A DNA stretch of 64,000 bases from positions 167,597 to 231,596 of the forward strand of contig VAFL01000007.1 in NCBI GenBank assembly GCA_005768755.1, in the 5' to 3' direction. Each line of letters starts with the position of its first letter. Position 1 is the first letter of the stretch. Both the position numbers and the translations under genes were made by a program. Below the pieces are notes generated by a model. That model made no database searches, had not been told where the DNA came from, and saw only the letters and a list, made by a program, of their open reading frames with translations. The DNA is from Paracoccus denitrificans (lineage in GTDB: Bacteria; Pseudomonadota; Alphaproteobacteria; Rhodobacterales; Rhodobacteraceae). Shown here piece after piece: positions 17,025 to 25,153 of the stretch.

Positions 17025-18130
17025 GGCTCGACCTTTCTGCCGACGTTCTGTCCTTCGCTCAGCGAATGAACCCCGCGGATGACGACCTCCTCACCCGGCT
17101 GGATGCCGGTTGCGATCTGAACCTGCTGGCCGATTTTGGCTGCAATGGTAACTGCCCGCTCGGATACGGTTGCCTGGTCGCCATCGCGTGTCACCACCCA
17201 GACCGAAGGCGAGTCTTCTGATCCGGCAATCGCCGTAAGTGGCAGCGTCAGGACCGCGCCCGGCGCATCCGCGCGTTGGGCCCGCACAAGTGCGTTCAGA
17301 CGGAAATCACCGGCATTATCCATGGTCAGATGCAGGCGGCGCGTCCGGGTCGCGGCATCGGCCAAAGGCTCGATCCGGGTGACGCGTCCACTGCTGACGG
17401 TGCCGGGATCGGATTCCAGCCAGATCGTCACCTCGGTGCCGACCGGCTGACCGACAACTGCCGATTCCGGCAGATCAATGACCGCTTCGCGCGTGACATC
17501 ATCCGATAGCTTCAGGACCGGAGTGCCGGCATCAACCACGGCCCCCGCATTTTCATAGACCGACGAAACCACACCATCGAATGGCGCGGCCAGCCGCGCG
17601 AAGCCTTCGGCATCCTCTGCGCGAACCAGCTCTGATTGCGCTTGATCAAGACCTGCCTCCGCAGCCCTGAGGCCACGTTCGGCCTGTTCAAGTTCGGCCT
17701 GCGTCGCGACCTTGCGATCATGCAGATCGCGGACGCGGGCCTCGGTCGTCTGCGCGGTCTGCAATGTCACTTCGGCGGTCTTCACAGCGGCACGGGCCGC
17801 GCGCACATTGTCCTGCAGGTCATCCGGCGTCAGTTCAGCCAGAATATCGCCTGTCTTCACCTTGTCGCCGATGTCCACGGGCCGGGCCGACAGTCGGCCA
17901 AGCGTGCTGAATCCCAGATCGACCTCGACACCCGCAACCACGACGCCCGGATAGCTGGGCCTTTCCGATGGCAAATCCTGCAGGATCATCGACACGACCG
18001 GGCGCGGCGGTAGTACCGGCGCCTCCTCGGGATGGTCCGACCAGGGCAGATCGAAGGCAGCGGCAGGCTGCGCCGCCAATGCGATCAACAGGGCAGCCAG
18101 CGGGCGAATGTCACAGAAACCAAGGCTCAA
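17021..18130 (-). CDS. RND periplasmic adaptor subunit (second of two)
   Basis: A 369-residue membrane-fusion protein. An N-terminal signal (PLAALLIALAAQPAAA) is followed by a barrel-sandwich segment (LGRLSARPVDIGDKVKTGDILAEL), a coiled-coil hairpin of about 90 residues rich in Ala/Glu/Gln, FARLAAPFDGVVSSVYENAGAVV, and a C-terminal beta-barrel part. It would bridge the pump to an outer-membrane channel. The start is TTG at 18130, overlapping the upstream TGA (TTGA); the next ATG would remove the signal peptide, so TTG is preferred. The start of the pump gene overlaps its stop. Confidence 0.87.
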   Translation of the reverse strand: MSLGFCDIRPLAALLIALAAQPAAAFDLPWSDHPEEAPVLPPRPVVSMILQDLPSERPSYPGVVVAGVEVDLGFSTLGRLSARPVDIGDKVKTGDILAELTPDDLQDNVRAARAAVKTAEVTLQTAQTTEARVRDLHDRKVATQAELEQAERGLRAAEAGLDQAQSELVRAEDAEGFARLAAPFDGVVSSVYENAGAVVDAGTPVLKLSDDVTREAVIDLPESAVVGQPVGTEVTIWLESDPGTVSSGRVTRIEPLADAATRTRRLHLTMDNAGDFRLNALVRAQRADAPGAVLTLPLTAIAGSEDSPSVWVVTRDGDQATVSERAVTIAAKIGQQVQIATGIQPGEEVVIRGVHSLSEGQNVGRKVEP

Positions 18131-19215
18131 CGATCCACCTCCGCCGCGACAACCGGGCGACCCGGAAACAGCAGCTGAGAGCCAGCGCCGACAACGGTCT
18201 CTCCGTCTTCGACCCCGCCGGACAACAGAACGGTTCCGTTATCGAAACGCTCGATCTCGATCTCGCGAAGTTCACTGGTGTTCTGATCGGTCACGACCCA
18301 CACGGCCGGCCGGCCACCGGTCGAGGTCAGCGCCGTCCATGGCACTTCCGCCGCGTGCCCCGTCGACAAAACGATCTCTCCGCGGACGGATGCGCCCAGC
18401 AGGGCCACATCCTCGGGCGCGTCATCGACTTGCGCCCGCAGCCGGACAGAGCCAGTCTCGGCATCGACCAGGGGCGAGATTTCAGTAATTTTTCCGGACA
18501 TCGGTGGCGCTGCGACCTCCAGCGTCTGAAGGGCCACGGGCTTGCCCATTGCGTCGCCAAGATGGGCCATGTCAGGGGTCAGAAATACTGCCTCGATCCC
18601 ACCTCGCGCGGCAAGCGACAGGACGACCTGCGCCTGACCAACAACCTGCCCCGGCTCCCCGGCACGTGCTGTGACGACGCCGGCAAAGGGGGCGATAAGC
18701 TGCGTATCCTCGACCGAGCGGCGGGCCTGATCCAGCTCGCTTTCGGCCTGCTCTGTTGTGGCCTGCGCTTCGCTCAGCGCCTGATTGGCCTCGTCACTTG
18801 CAGCACGCGTGCCCACACCACGATCCAGCAGGGCCTCGGCCCGTTCAGCAGCCAGTCTTGCCTGGTTCTCATTGGCCGTGGCCGACGCCATTGCCGCCGT
18901 AGCCGCGTTCAGCGACTGCTGAAGCTGCAAGGGATCGATCCGGCCCAGTACCTGGCCTTCGACGAATTGATCGCCCTCGTTGACCAGCATTTCCAGAATG
19001 CGCCCGCCCTCGCGAAATCCGATATCGACACTGTCCACCGGCTCCAGCGTGCCGGTCAGCCGGAAGGTCGTGCCGATGTCACCCGAGGTGACGGTGACGA
19101 ATTCAACCGCCAGTGGTTCGGCAGCAAGGCCAGGAAGTGACAGAAAGATCATGCCAATCGCACAGGTCACGCCCAGTGCTGGCTTCGCCACGCGGGTCAT
19201 TTGGTCTGGAAACAT
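18127..19215 (-). CDS. RND periplasmic adaptor subunit (first of two)
   Basis: A 362-residue HlyD/AcrA-type adaptor. A signal peptide ends near LSLPGLAA, followed by RLTGTLEPVDSVDIGFREGGRILEMLVNEGDQFVEGQVLGRID (lipoyl-like half), an Ala/Glu-rich hairpin, LIAPFAGVVTARAGEPGQVV (second half) and a membrane-proximal domain. GGAG about nine bases before the ATG supports the start. It heads a three-gene unit, adaptor-adaptor-pump, all joined by four-base overlaps. Two adaptors for one pump suggest a hetero-oligomeric adaptor, as in MdtABC-like or TriABC-type systems, but here with a single pump protein. Confidence 0.87.
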   Translation of the reverse strand: MFPDQMTRVAKPALGVTCAIGMIFLSLPGLAAEPLAVEFVTVTSGDIGTTFRLTGTLEPVDSVDIGFREGGRILEMLVNEGDQFVEGQVLGRIDPLQLQQSLNAATAAMASATANENQARLAAERAEALLDRGVGTRAASDEANQALSEAQATTEQAESELDQARRSVEDTQLIAPFAGVVTARAGEPGQVVGQAQVVLSLAARGGIEAVFLTPDMAHLGDAMGKPVALQTLEVAAPPMSGKITEISPLVDAETGSVRLRAQVDDAPEDVALLGASVRGEIVLSTGHAAEVPWTALTSTGGRPAVWVVTDQNTSELREIEIERFDNGTVLLSGGVEDGETVVGAGSQLLFPGRPVVAAEVDR

Positions 19216-19391
19216 TTGCGTCGCTCCAACTCAATCCGCATTAATTGCCCGAAAATTCCCGTCGAGGAAAGTGGACGGCCGGCGACGTGGCGTAACGTCA
19301 AGCTGGAATGCTGACGCGTGCACGAGATTTGAACTTTTCAGGGGCAAGGTTCTTGGTAACCTACAGGAAGTGACCAGGGTTAAAGTTGCGT

Positions 19392-19817
19392 ATGTTGCGG
19401 ATCAACGAACACATTGCCATCGAGGAATGGGAGCTGGTCGAAAGCTTCACCCGCGCACAGGGACCGGGTGGGCAGCACGTGAACAAGACCGCATCGGCGG
19501 TCGAATTGCGCTTCGAAGCCGAACGCTCGCCCAACCTTCCCGACCCCATCAAACGACGGCTGAAACGTCTGGCTGGCCGCCGCTGGACGCAGGACGGCGC
19601 CATCGTGATCCTGGCACAGGAAACCCGAAGCCAGCTGCGCAACCGAGAGCTCGCACGCGAGCGTCTGGCCGAGTTGATTCGTCAGGCCAGCGTTGCGCCG
19701 AAGCGCCGCATCGCCACCAAGCCCACGCTTGGCAGTCAGCGCCGCCGCTTGGCCGGGAAAACCCAGCGGGGCCAGATCAAGGCACTGCGGGCACGGCCAG
19801 TGCCGGGTGATGAATAG
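19392..19817 (+). CDS. arfB: Peptidyl-tRNA hydrolase ArfB (ribosome rescue)
   Basis: This 141-residue protein releases nascent chains from ribosomes stalled on mRNAs without a stop codon. The catalytic GGQ is within AQGPGGQHVNKTASAVELRF near residues 25-45, and the Lys/Arg-rich C-terminal tail (APKRRIATKPTLGSQRRRLAGK) is the part that enters the empty mRNA channel. The ATG at 19392 is preferred over a TTG six bases earlier, as it gives the family length of about 140. Its end overlaps the Nudix gene by eight bases. It is divergent from the efflux genes across about 175 bases. Confidence 0.93.
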   Translation: MLRINEHIAIEEWELVESFTRAQGPGGQHVNKTASAVELRFEAERSPNLPDPIKRRLKRLAGRRWTQDGAIVILAQETRSQLRNRELARERLAELIRQASVAPKRRIATKPTLGSQRRRLAGKTQRGQIKALRARPVPGDE

Positions 19818-20256
19818 GATCATGCGGGAACTGCTTGGAAAAATACTGGGCCGACGGCCGCCCGTCCTGCAGGTTGCAGCGCTTTGCCTGAAGCCCGAAA
19901 CCGGCAGGGTGCTGCTGATCACAAGCCGGGGCACGGGGCGGTGGATCATTCCCAAGGGCTGGCCGATGACCGGGCGCAGCGCCGCCGGGGCCGCCTTGCG
20001 CGAAGCCTGGGAAGAGGCAGGCGTGCGCGGGCACGCCCAGGAAACGCCCATCGGACAATATGGCTATAACAAGAAGCAGGGCCGCGGCCTGACAATTCCG
20101 ATCAGCGTTCAGGTCTATCTGATCCGCGTCTCCAGGCTGGAAAATGATTTCCCCGAAGCCGGAGAGCGCGATCGCGCGTGGTTCACGCCTGCCGAAGCCG
20201 CCGATCTTGTCGATGAGGATGAGTTGAAGGACCTGCTGCGGAATTTCCCCGCATAA
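19810..20256 (+). CDS. Nudix hydrolase (DIPP-like)
   Basis: A 148-residue Nudix protein. The Nudix helix reads GWPMTGRSAAGAALREAWEEAG, with the metal-binding REAWEE core intact; the first glutamate position of the formal signature is an Arg, as in the PKGWPM-type diphosphoinositol/dinucleotide polyphosphate hydrolase-like group. It would hydrolyse a nucleoside or inositol polyphosphate; the substrate is not predictable. The frame is open upstream inside arfB. ATG at 19810 overlaps arfB by eight bases; ATG at 19822, with AGGA close before it, is the alternative. Confidence 0.85.
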   Translation: MNRIMRELLGKILGRRPPVLQVAALCLKPETGRVLLITSRGTGRWIIPKGWPMTGRSAAGAALREAWEEAGVRGHAQETPIGQYGYNKKQGRGLTIPISVQVYLIRVSRLENDFPEAGERDRAWFTPAEAADLVDEDELKDLLRNFPA

Positions 20257-20307
20257 GGCATCATACTGCGACTTGTCGCCGCACGCCAAAGCCCTATTGT
20301 CGCGCAA

Positions 20308-21729
20308 ATGCCCACGCCAACCGACTATCGTATTCTGGACAAGGACCTGACCCGGCTCGGCCATGCCGAGGGTGCCGGGCGGATCGCGGCCCGCCCGCTG
20401 CGACGCCTTGGGATTTTGCTTGCCGCAATATTGCTGGCCGTTGCACTGGCCGCCTTTGCAGGGGCGGGATTGCCGGTCACGGCGCCGGTTGCCCTGGGGT
20501 TCAGTGTGGCAATCTATCTGGGCCTGAACATTGGTGCCAATGACGTGGCCAACTCTGCCGGGCCGGCCATTGGTTCGAACGCAATGCCCGTAGGCCTCGG
20601 TCTGGCTGGCGTTGCATTGGCACAATTCGCGGGCGCCCTGATCGCGGGCGGTCACGTTACTGAAACCATTGCCCGCGATATCCTTGAGATCGGCGATATC
20701 GGAAACAGTGCCGCGCCCGCGCGCATCATGGCGGCTGCGCTGATCGGCGCAGGGGTGTGGATCACGCTGGCCAACTGGGCGCGCGCGCCCGTCTCGACCA
20801 CGCATAGCGTCATTGGTGCTGTTGCTGGCGCGGGAGTTGCAGGACTTGGTGCGGGATCTGTCAACTGGCCAGTCATTGCGGGTATCGCCATCAGCTGGGT
20901 CGCCGCACCGATCATCGCGGCGTTGTTTGCCGCGGCGCTTCTTGGCTTTCTGCGCTGGCGGGTGCATTTCGCACCCGACCGGGCGGCTGCCGCCCGGGTC
21001 TGGTTGCCGGTGCTGATCGGTGCGACTGCAGCAGTATTTGCTGTCTATCTGTCGATGCTGCTTCTAAGCGGGCCAATCGGACATCTGACGATTGGCGTCT
21101 GCGCAGTGATTGGCGCGTCCGCAGGACTGCTCGCGCGACTGCAGGTCGAACGTGAAATCCGCAGCGGCGACAGCGACCAGGCCTCGCTCAAGCGGCTGTT
21201 GACAGGGCCGCTTGTCATTACGGCCCTGCTGTCGGGCTTTGCACATGGGGCGAATGACGTGGCCAATATTGCCGGCCCCCTTTCGGTCCTGCTTGAATCG
21301 GCAGACGGGCCCCGACTTTCCATCGGAGTCATCGCGATTGCGGCGCTAAGCATATCGGCCGGATCGTTCATCTTCGGCCGCCGCCTGGTGCGCATGGTCG
21401 GCACGTCAATCACGCGACTGAACCCATCGCGCGCCTTCTGCGCCGCACTTGCGGCGGCAGCGACTGTGCTTGCCTGCTCGGCGCTCGGCCTGCCGGTCTC
21501 GACCACGCAATGCGCGGTCGGAGGCATCTTCGGCGTGGGTTTCTATCGGGAGTGGGAAGACAGGTTCCGGCGAAAGCAGCGCAAATCGCTTCCGATCGAG
21601 GAGATGCGCCGCCGCCAACTGGTCCGGCGCAGTCATGTCTGGACCACGCTGGCCGCCTGGGCGGTGACGGTTCCCGGCGCCGGCGGTGTCGCCGCAGCAA
21701 CATACGGGGTGATATGGGTCGCATTCTAA
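20308..21729 (+). CDS. Inorganic phosphate transporter, PiT family
   Basis: A 473-residue membrane transporter with two halves, each carrying the PiT signature: NIGANDVANSAGPAIGSNA near residue 75 and AHGANDVANIAGPLSVL near 310. Two SVSTTH/Q-type motifs follow them (APVSTTHSVIGAV and GLPVSTTQCAVGG). It takes up phosphate or metal phosphate with protons at low affinity. About ten membrane segments are evident, with a charged cytoplasmic N-terminus of about 35 residues. No PhoU-like or regulator gene is adjacent. Confidence 0.92.
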   Translation: MPTPTDYRILDKDLTRLGHAEGAGRIAARPLRRLGILLAAILLAVALAAFAGAGLPVTAPVALGFSVAIYLGLNIGANDVANSAGPAIGSNAMPVGLGLAGVALAQFAGALIAGGHVTETIARDILEIGDIGNSAAPARIMAAALIGAGVWITLANWARAPVSTTHSVIGAVAGAGVAGLGAGSVNWPVIAGIAISWVAAPIIAALFAAALLGFLRWRVHFAPDRAAAARVWLPVLIGATAAVFAVYLSMLLLSGPIGHLTIGVCAVIGASAGLLARLQVEREIRSGDSDQASLKRLLTGPLVITALLSGFAHGANDVANIAGPLSVLLESADGPRLSIGVIAIAALSISAGSFIFGRRLVRMVGTSITRLNPSRAFCAALAAAATVLACSALGLPVSTTQCAVGGIFGVGFYREWEDRFRRKQRKSLPIEEMRRRQLVRRSHVWTTLAAWAVTVPGAGGVAAATYGVIWVAF

Positions 21730-21809
21730 TTGTTTGCGACTGGCGAAAAATTGCCGAACATGCTAATTCATGCATGTAAAGCGCAGCTATAGCGTGTGAT
21801 GAGGCAGTG

Positions 21810-22349
21810 ATGATTCGTGTGATACGCGCCGGGTTTGCCCTGGCCATCGTGGCATTCCTGGCAGCTTGCGGGGGGGACAGTTCACCCATCTCATCCGCGC
21901 CGCCCCGATTCCTTTCCTATAATGGTCCGCCCGTGACGCAGGTCGTCGTGAACAAGTCCGACCGGATGATGTATCTGCTTTCGGGCAGCACGGTCCTGCG
22001 ATCCTACGACATCGATCTGGGCAACCAGCCCGTTGGCACCAAGCAGTTCGAAGGCGATGGAAAAACGCCCGAAGGTATCTACTTCATCGACCGTTTCAAT
22101 CCGCGCAGCGCCTATCACCTGTCGGTCGGTATCAGCTATCCGCGCCCGGAAGATACGGCCCGCGCAATGTCGGTCGGCCGCAAACCCGGCGGCGATATCT
22201 TCTTCCACGGCCGTGGCCCCGATGGCGAAAAGGCGCGACGCGCCGGTAAAGCGGACTGGACGGCTGGCTGCATCGCGGTGGAAGATGCCGAAATCGAAGA
22301 AATCTATGCAATGCTGCAAACGCGTGTGCCGGTGGTCATCAACCCCTGA
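21810..22349 (+). CDS. L,D-transpeptidase family lipoprotein (YkuD domain)
   Basis: A 179-residue lipoprotein. The signal ends in LAAC with Cys20, then a short linker leads to a YkuD domain: VVVNKSDRMMYLLSG, the GDGKTPEGIYFIDR strand, IFFHGRGPDG with His133, and DWTAGCIAVED with the nucleophile Cys154. It would cross-link or anchor peptidoglycan from the outer or inner membrane. The family's SHGC motif reads TAGC here, an accepted variant. GAGG six bases before the ATG at 21810 supports that start over the GTG at 21807. A strong terminator follows. Confidence 0.9.
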   Translation: MIRVIRAGFALAIVAFLAACGGDSSPISSAPPRFLSYNGPPVTQVVVNKSDRMMYLLSGSTVLRSYDIDLGNQPVGTKQFEGDGKTPEGIYFIDRFNPRSAYHLSVGISYPRPEDTARAMSVGRKPGGDIFFHGRGPDGEKARRAGKADWTAGCIAVEDAEIEEIYAMLQTRVPVVINP

Positions 22350-22374
22350 CGGCATGTTGCCTGCCCGACATCAG

Positions 22375-22411
22375 ACCGCCGCGCGATTCATCGCCGCGGC
22401 GGTTTTCTTTT
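22375..22411 (+). terminator. Rho-independent terminator after the L,D-transpeptidase gene
   Basis: ACCGCCGCG at 22375-22383 pairs perfectly with CGCGGCGGT at 22395-22403, and the transcript then runs into TTTTCTTTT. The loop can form a further inner stem (GCGAT/ATCGC). This is the clearest intrinsic terminator in the window and ends the transcript 26 bases after the stop at 22349. Confidence 0.88.
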
Positions 22412-22483
22412 GCCTGCCTTGACCTTCGCCCGCCGCAAGCCCCACAACGTGTCGTGTGAAATTGAAGGGCGGACGGGTTGGAC

Positions 22484-23866
22484 ATGCGGCTGGAAAACAA
22501 GACTTTCGATGAATTGAAGATCGGCGATACGGCCGAACTGCGCCGGTTGGTCACGCAGGACGAACTGATCGTCTTCGCGACCGCGTCAGGCAATTACAAT
22601 ACGCTGCATCTGCCCGGCTTCGACACCGACGGCGATGGCCGGTCAGAGGAGATGGCACCGGGCATGTATAGTGCCAGCCTGATCGCCGGGGTGCTTGGCT
22701 CGCTGCTGCCGGGACCCGGCACGCTTTATCGCAATCAGACGCTCAGCTTCCACGAGCGCGCCTTCGCCGGTCAGGAGCTGTTGGCACGCGTCACCGTCAC
22801 TGCTAAGGAGCCTGATGATCTGGTGACTTTGCAGACAGAGGTCACCCGCATCAGCGATGACGCCCTGATCGTCACCGGCGAAGCGCAGGTCAGCGCCCCG
22901 CCGAAGAAATTCATTGCCGAAGATGTGCATATCCCCGGCCTTCTGGTTCAGCGTCATCGCCATTTTGAGGCGCTGATCGCCCAGGCCACGCCCCTGCCCG
23001 CGCTTTTGACCGCTGTGGTCTGTCCGGTGACCGACGAATCGCTGAATGGCGCGCTTCTGGCGGCCGATGACAGCATCATCACCCCGATCCTGATCGGCGA
23101 TGCCACGGCGATAACCGCCACCGCACAGCGCCTTGGACGAGATCTGACCGGGATCGAGATCATCGATGAGCCCACCGATACGGGCGCGGCCCGTATCGCC
23201 TGCGAACTGGCCCGCGACGGACGCGCCAATGCCGTGATGAAGGGTCATCTGCACACTGACGACCTTCTGCGCGCCATGGTCGACAAGGACAGCGGGCTGC
23301 GCACCGGGCGCCGCTTCACCCATGTCTTCGTTATGGACGTCCCCGGAGAACCCGAGCCGCTTCTCGTCACCGATGCCGCGATCAATATCGCACCCGACCT
23401 GAAGACCAAGGTCGACATCACCCAGAACGCGATCGAGCTGGCTGCCTCACTCGGGATGGAGCCGCGCGCCGGCATCCTTTCGGCGGTCGAAACGGTGAAT
23501 GTTGACATACAGTCGTCGGTCGATGCGGCGCTGCTGTCGAAAATGGCAGAACGTGGACAGATCAAGGGTGGCGCGGTCGATGGCCCCCTGGCGATGGACA
23601 ACGCCGTAGATATGGGGGCGGCACGCACCAAGGGCCTGAAGGGCGAGGTCGCTGGCCGCGCCAACATCCTGGTCGTGCCCGGCATCGACGCGGGCAATAT
23701 GCTGGCCAAGCAATTGGCCTATATCAGCCATGCCGAAGCGGCGGGGCTGGTCGTGGGCGCGCAGGTCCCGGTGATTCTGAATTCCCGATCCGATGACGCC
23801 ATGTCGCGGCTGGCATCCTGCGCCGTGGCTGCGATCCATCATTTCAGCCAGCAGAAGCAGGGCTGA
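22484..23866 (+). CDS. Bifunctional MaoC-like hydratase / phosphate acetyl- or butyryltransferase
   Basis: A 460-residue fusion. Residues 1-140 are a MaoC-like hot-dog domain (DELKIGDTAELRRLVTQDELIVFATASGNYNTLH, then APGMYSASLIAGVLGSLLPG), and residues 150-460 a phosphate acetyl/butyryltransferase domain (GDATAITATAQ, ARDGRANAVMKGHLHTDDLL, AEAAGLVVGAQVPVIL). It may link an acyl-CoA hydration step to acyl phosphate formation. The usual partner acetate kinase gene is not next to it; dnaJ converges from the other side. ATG at 22484 is chosen; a TTG at 22478 is also in frame. No strong ribosome site is visible. Confidence 0.9.
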   Translation: MRLENKTFDELKIGDTAELRRLVTQDELIVFATASGNYNTLHLPGFDTDGDGRSEEMAPGMYSASLIAGVLGSLLPGPGTLYRNQTLSFHERAFAGQELLARVTVTAKEPDDLVTLQTEVTRISDDALIVTGEAQVSAPPKKFIAEDVHIPGLLVQRHRHFEALIAQATPLPALLTAVVCPVTDESLNGALLAADDSIITPILIGDATAITATAQRLGRDLTGIEIIDEPTDTGAARIACELARDGRANAVMKGHLHTDDLLRAMVDKDSGLRTGRRFTHVFVMDVPGEPEPLLVTDAAINIAPDLKTKVDITQNAIELAASLGMEPRAGILSAVETVNVDIQSSVDAALLSKMAERGQIKGGAVDGPLAMDNAVDMGAARTKGLKGEVAGRANILVVPGIDAGNMLAKQLAYISHAEAAGLVVGAQVPVILNSRSDDAMSRLASCAVAAIHHFSQQKQG

Positions 23867-23873
23867 AACCGGA

Positions 23874-23903
23874 AACGCCGGCATGACTGATCATGCCGGC
23901 GTT
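23874..23903. terminator. Bidirectional terminator between MaoC-PTA and dnaJ
   Basis: AACGCCGGCATGA (23874-23886) and its exact complement TCATGCCGGCGTT (23891-23903) form a 13-base stem with loop CTGA. It fills the 46-base gap between the two convergent stop codons. There is a short TT on each side and no longer T run, so strength is uncertain, but placement and symmetry fit a shared terminator. Confidence 0.75.
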
Positions 23904-23912
23904 ATGCGGGCC

Positions 23913-25085
23913 TCACGTTCCGGTCATGCCATCCCAGAAATGCTTCACCTTGTTGAAGAACCCGGCTGACTGCGGCGAGTTGTCGGCCTTGATCTCATTG
24001 AATTCGCGCAGCAGTTCCTTCTGGCGCGCCGTCAGATTGACCGGCGTTTCCACGACCAGCTCGATCAGCATGTCGCCCGGCTCTCCGCTGGCGCCATTGC
24101 CGTGGCGCAAGGGCGGCATGCCCTTGCCGCGCAGCCGCATCTGGCGGCCGGTCTGGCTGCCCGATGGCACCTTCACGCGCGAGCGGCCGCCGTCGATTGT
24201 CGGCACCTCCACCTCGCCACCAAGGGCCGCGATGGTCATGCCGACGGGAACCTGACAGGCCAATGTCTTGCCATCGCGCAAGAATATCTCGTGCTCGGCA
24301 ACCGAGACAAAGATATAAAGATCGCCCGACGGACCGCCGCGCAGTCCAGCCTCTCCCTCGCCGGCAAGGCGGATGCGGGTGCCGGTTTCGACGCCGGCGG
24401 GAATATTCACCTGCAAGGCGCGCCGTGTTTCGACCCGACCCTGACCCTGGCAGGACGGGCAGGGATTCTTGACCATCTGGCCCGCACCGTTACAGCTTGG
24501 GCAAGTGCGTTCTACCGTGAAAAAGCCCTGGCTGGCGCGCACCTTGCCCATGCCCGAACAGGTCGGGCAGGTCACAGGTTCGACCGCACCTTCGGCGCCG
24601 GTCCCCTCGCATTCCTCGCAAGTGACAGAACTGGGGACGTTGATCGTTTTCATCACGCCCGCGAAAGCTTCTTCCAACGAGACCGACAGATTATAGCGCA
24701 GATCCTGACCGCGCGCCGCGCGCGTCCTGCCACCACCTGCGGCGGCACGGCCATCCATGAAATCGCCGAACAGGTCCTCGAACACATCGGCAAAGGCCGC
24801 GCCGAAATCGCCGTTGCCGCCGCCGCCGCGGCCAAAACCGCCGAACCCGCCGCCGCCATTTTCGAAAGCACCGTGCCCGAAACGGTCATACGCGGCCTTC
24901 TTCTGCGGGTCCTTCAGGCAGTCATAGGCTTCGTTGACTTCCTTGAACTTCGCCTCGGAAGCCGGGTCAGAGCCGTTCCTGTCGGGATGCAGCTCTTTCG
25001 CCTTGGTGCGATAGGCCTTCTTGATTTCGTCGCCGTTCGCAACCTTGGACAGGCCGAGCGTCTCATAATAGCAGCGTTTTGCCAT
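23913..25085 (-). CDS. dnaJ: Chaperone DnaJ (Hsp40)
   Basis: A full-length 390-residue DnaJ. The J-domain (1-70) has HPD at 33-35, followed by a Gly/Phe-rich linker (GGGGFGGFGRGGGGNGDFG) and four zinc motifs of the CxxCxGxG type (CEECEGTG, CPTCSGMG, CPSCNGAG, CPSCQGQG) near 150-220, then the substrate-binding C-terminal domains. It delivers unfolded clients to DnaK and stimulates its ATPase. The start has GAGG six bases upstream. It lies 68 bases after dnaK, with a strong hairpin between them. Confidence 0.97.
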   Translation of the reverse strand: MAKRCYYETLGLSKVANGDEIKKAYRTKAKELHPDRNGSDPASEAKFKEVNEAYDCLKDPQKKAAYDRFGHGAFENGGGGFGGFGRGGGGNGDFGAAFADVFEDLFGDFMDGRAAAGGGRTRAARGQDLRYNLSVSLEEAFAGVMKTINVPSSVTCEECEGTGAEGAVEPVTCPTCSGMGKVRASQGFFTVERTCPSCNGAGQMVKNPCPSCQGQGRVETRRALQVNIPAGVETGTRIRLAGEGEAGLRGGPSGDLYIFVSVAEHEIFLRDGKTLACQVPVGMTIAALGGEVEVPTIDGGRSRVKVPSGSQTGRQMRLRGKGMPPLRHGNGASGEPGDMLIELVVETPVNLTARQKELLREFNEIKADNSPQSAGFFNKVKHFWDGMTGT

Positions 25086-25104
25086 TTCGTGCCTCTCAGA
25101 ATAA

Positions 25105-25137
25105 GGGCCGGTCCGGTCTTGTTCACCGGACCGGCCC
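25105..25137 (-). terminator. 13-bp hairpin between dnaK and dnaJ
   Basis: GGGCCGGTCCGGT (25105-25117) and ACCGGACCGGCCC (25125-25137) are exact complements with a seven-base loop. On the minus strand the hairpin is followed by TTATTCT, not a long T run. It is well placed to stop part of dnaK transcription before dnaJ or to protect the dnaK message, either of which would keep DnaK in excess over DnaJ. Structure is seen; effect is inferred. Confidence 0.65.
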
Positions 25138-25153
25138 CCACGGTTATTTGCGC

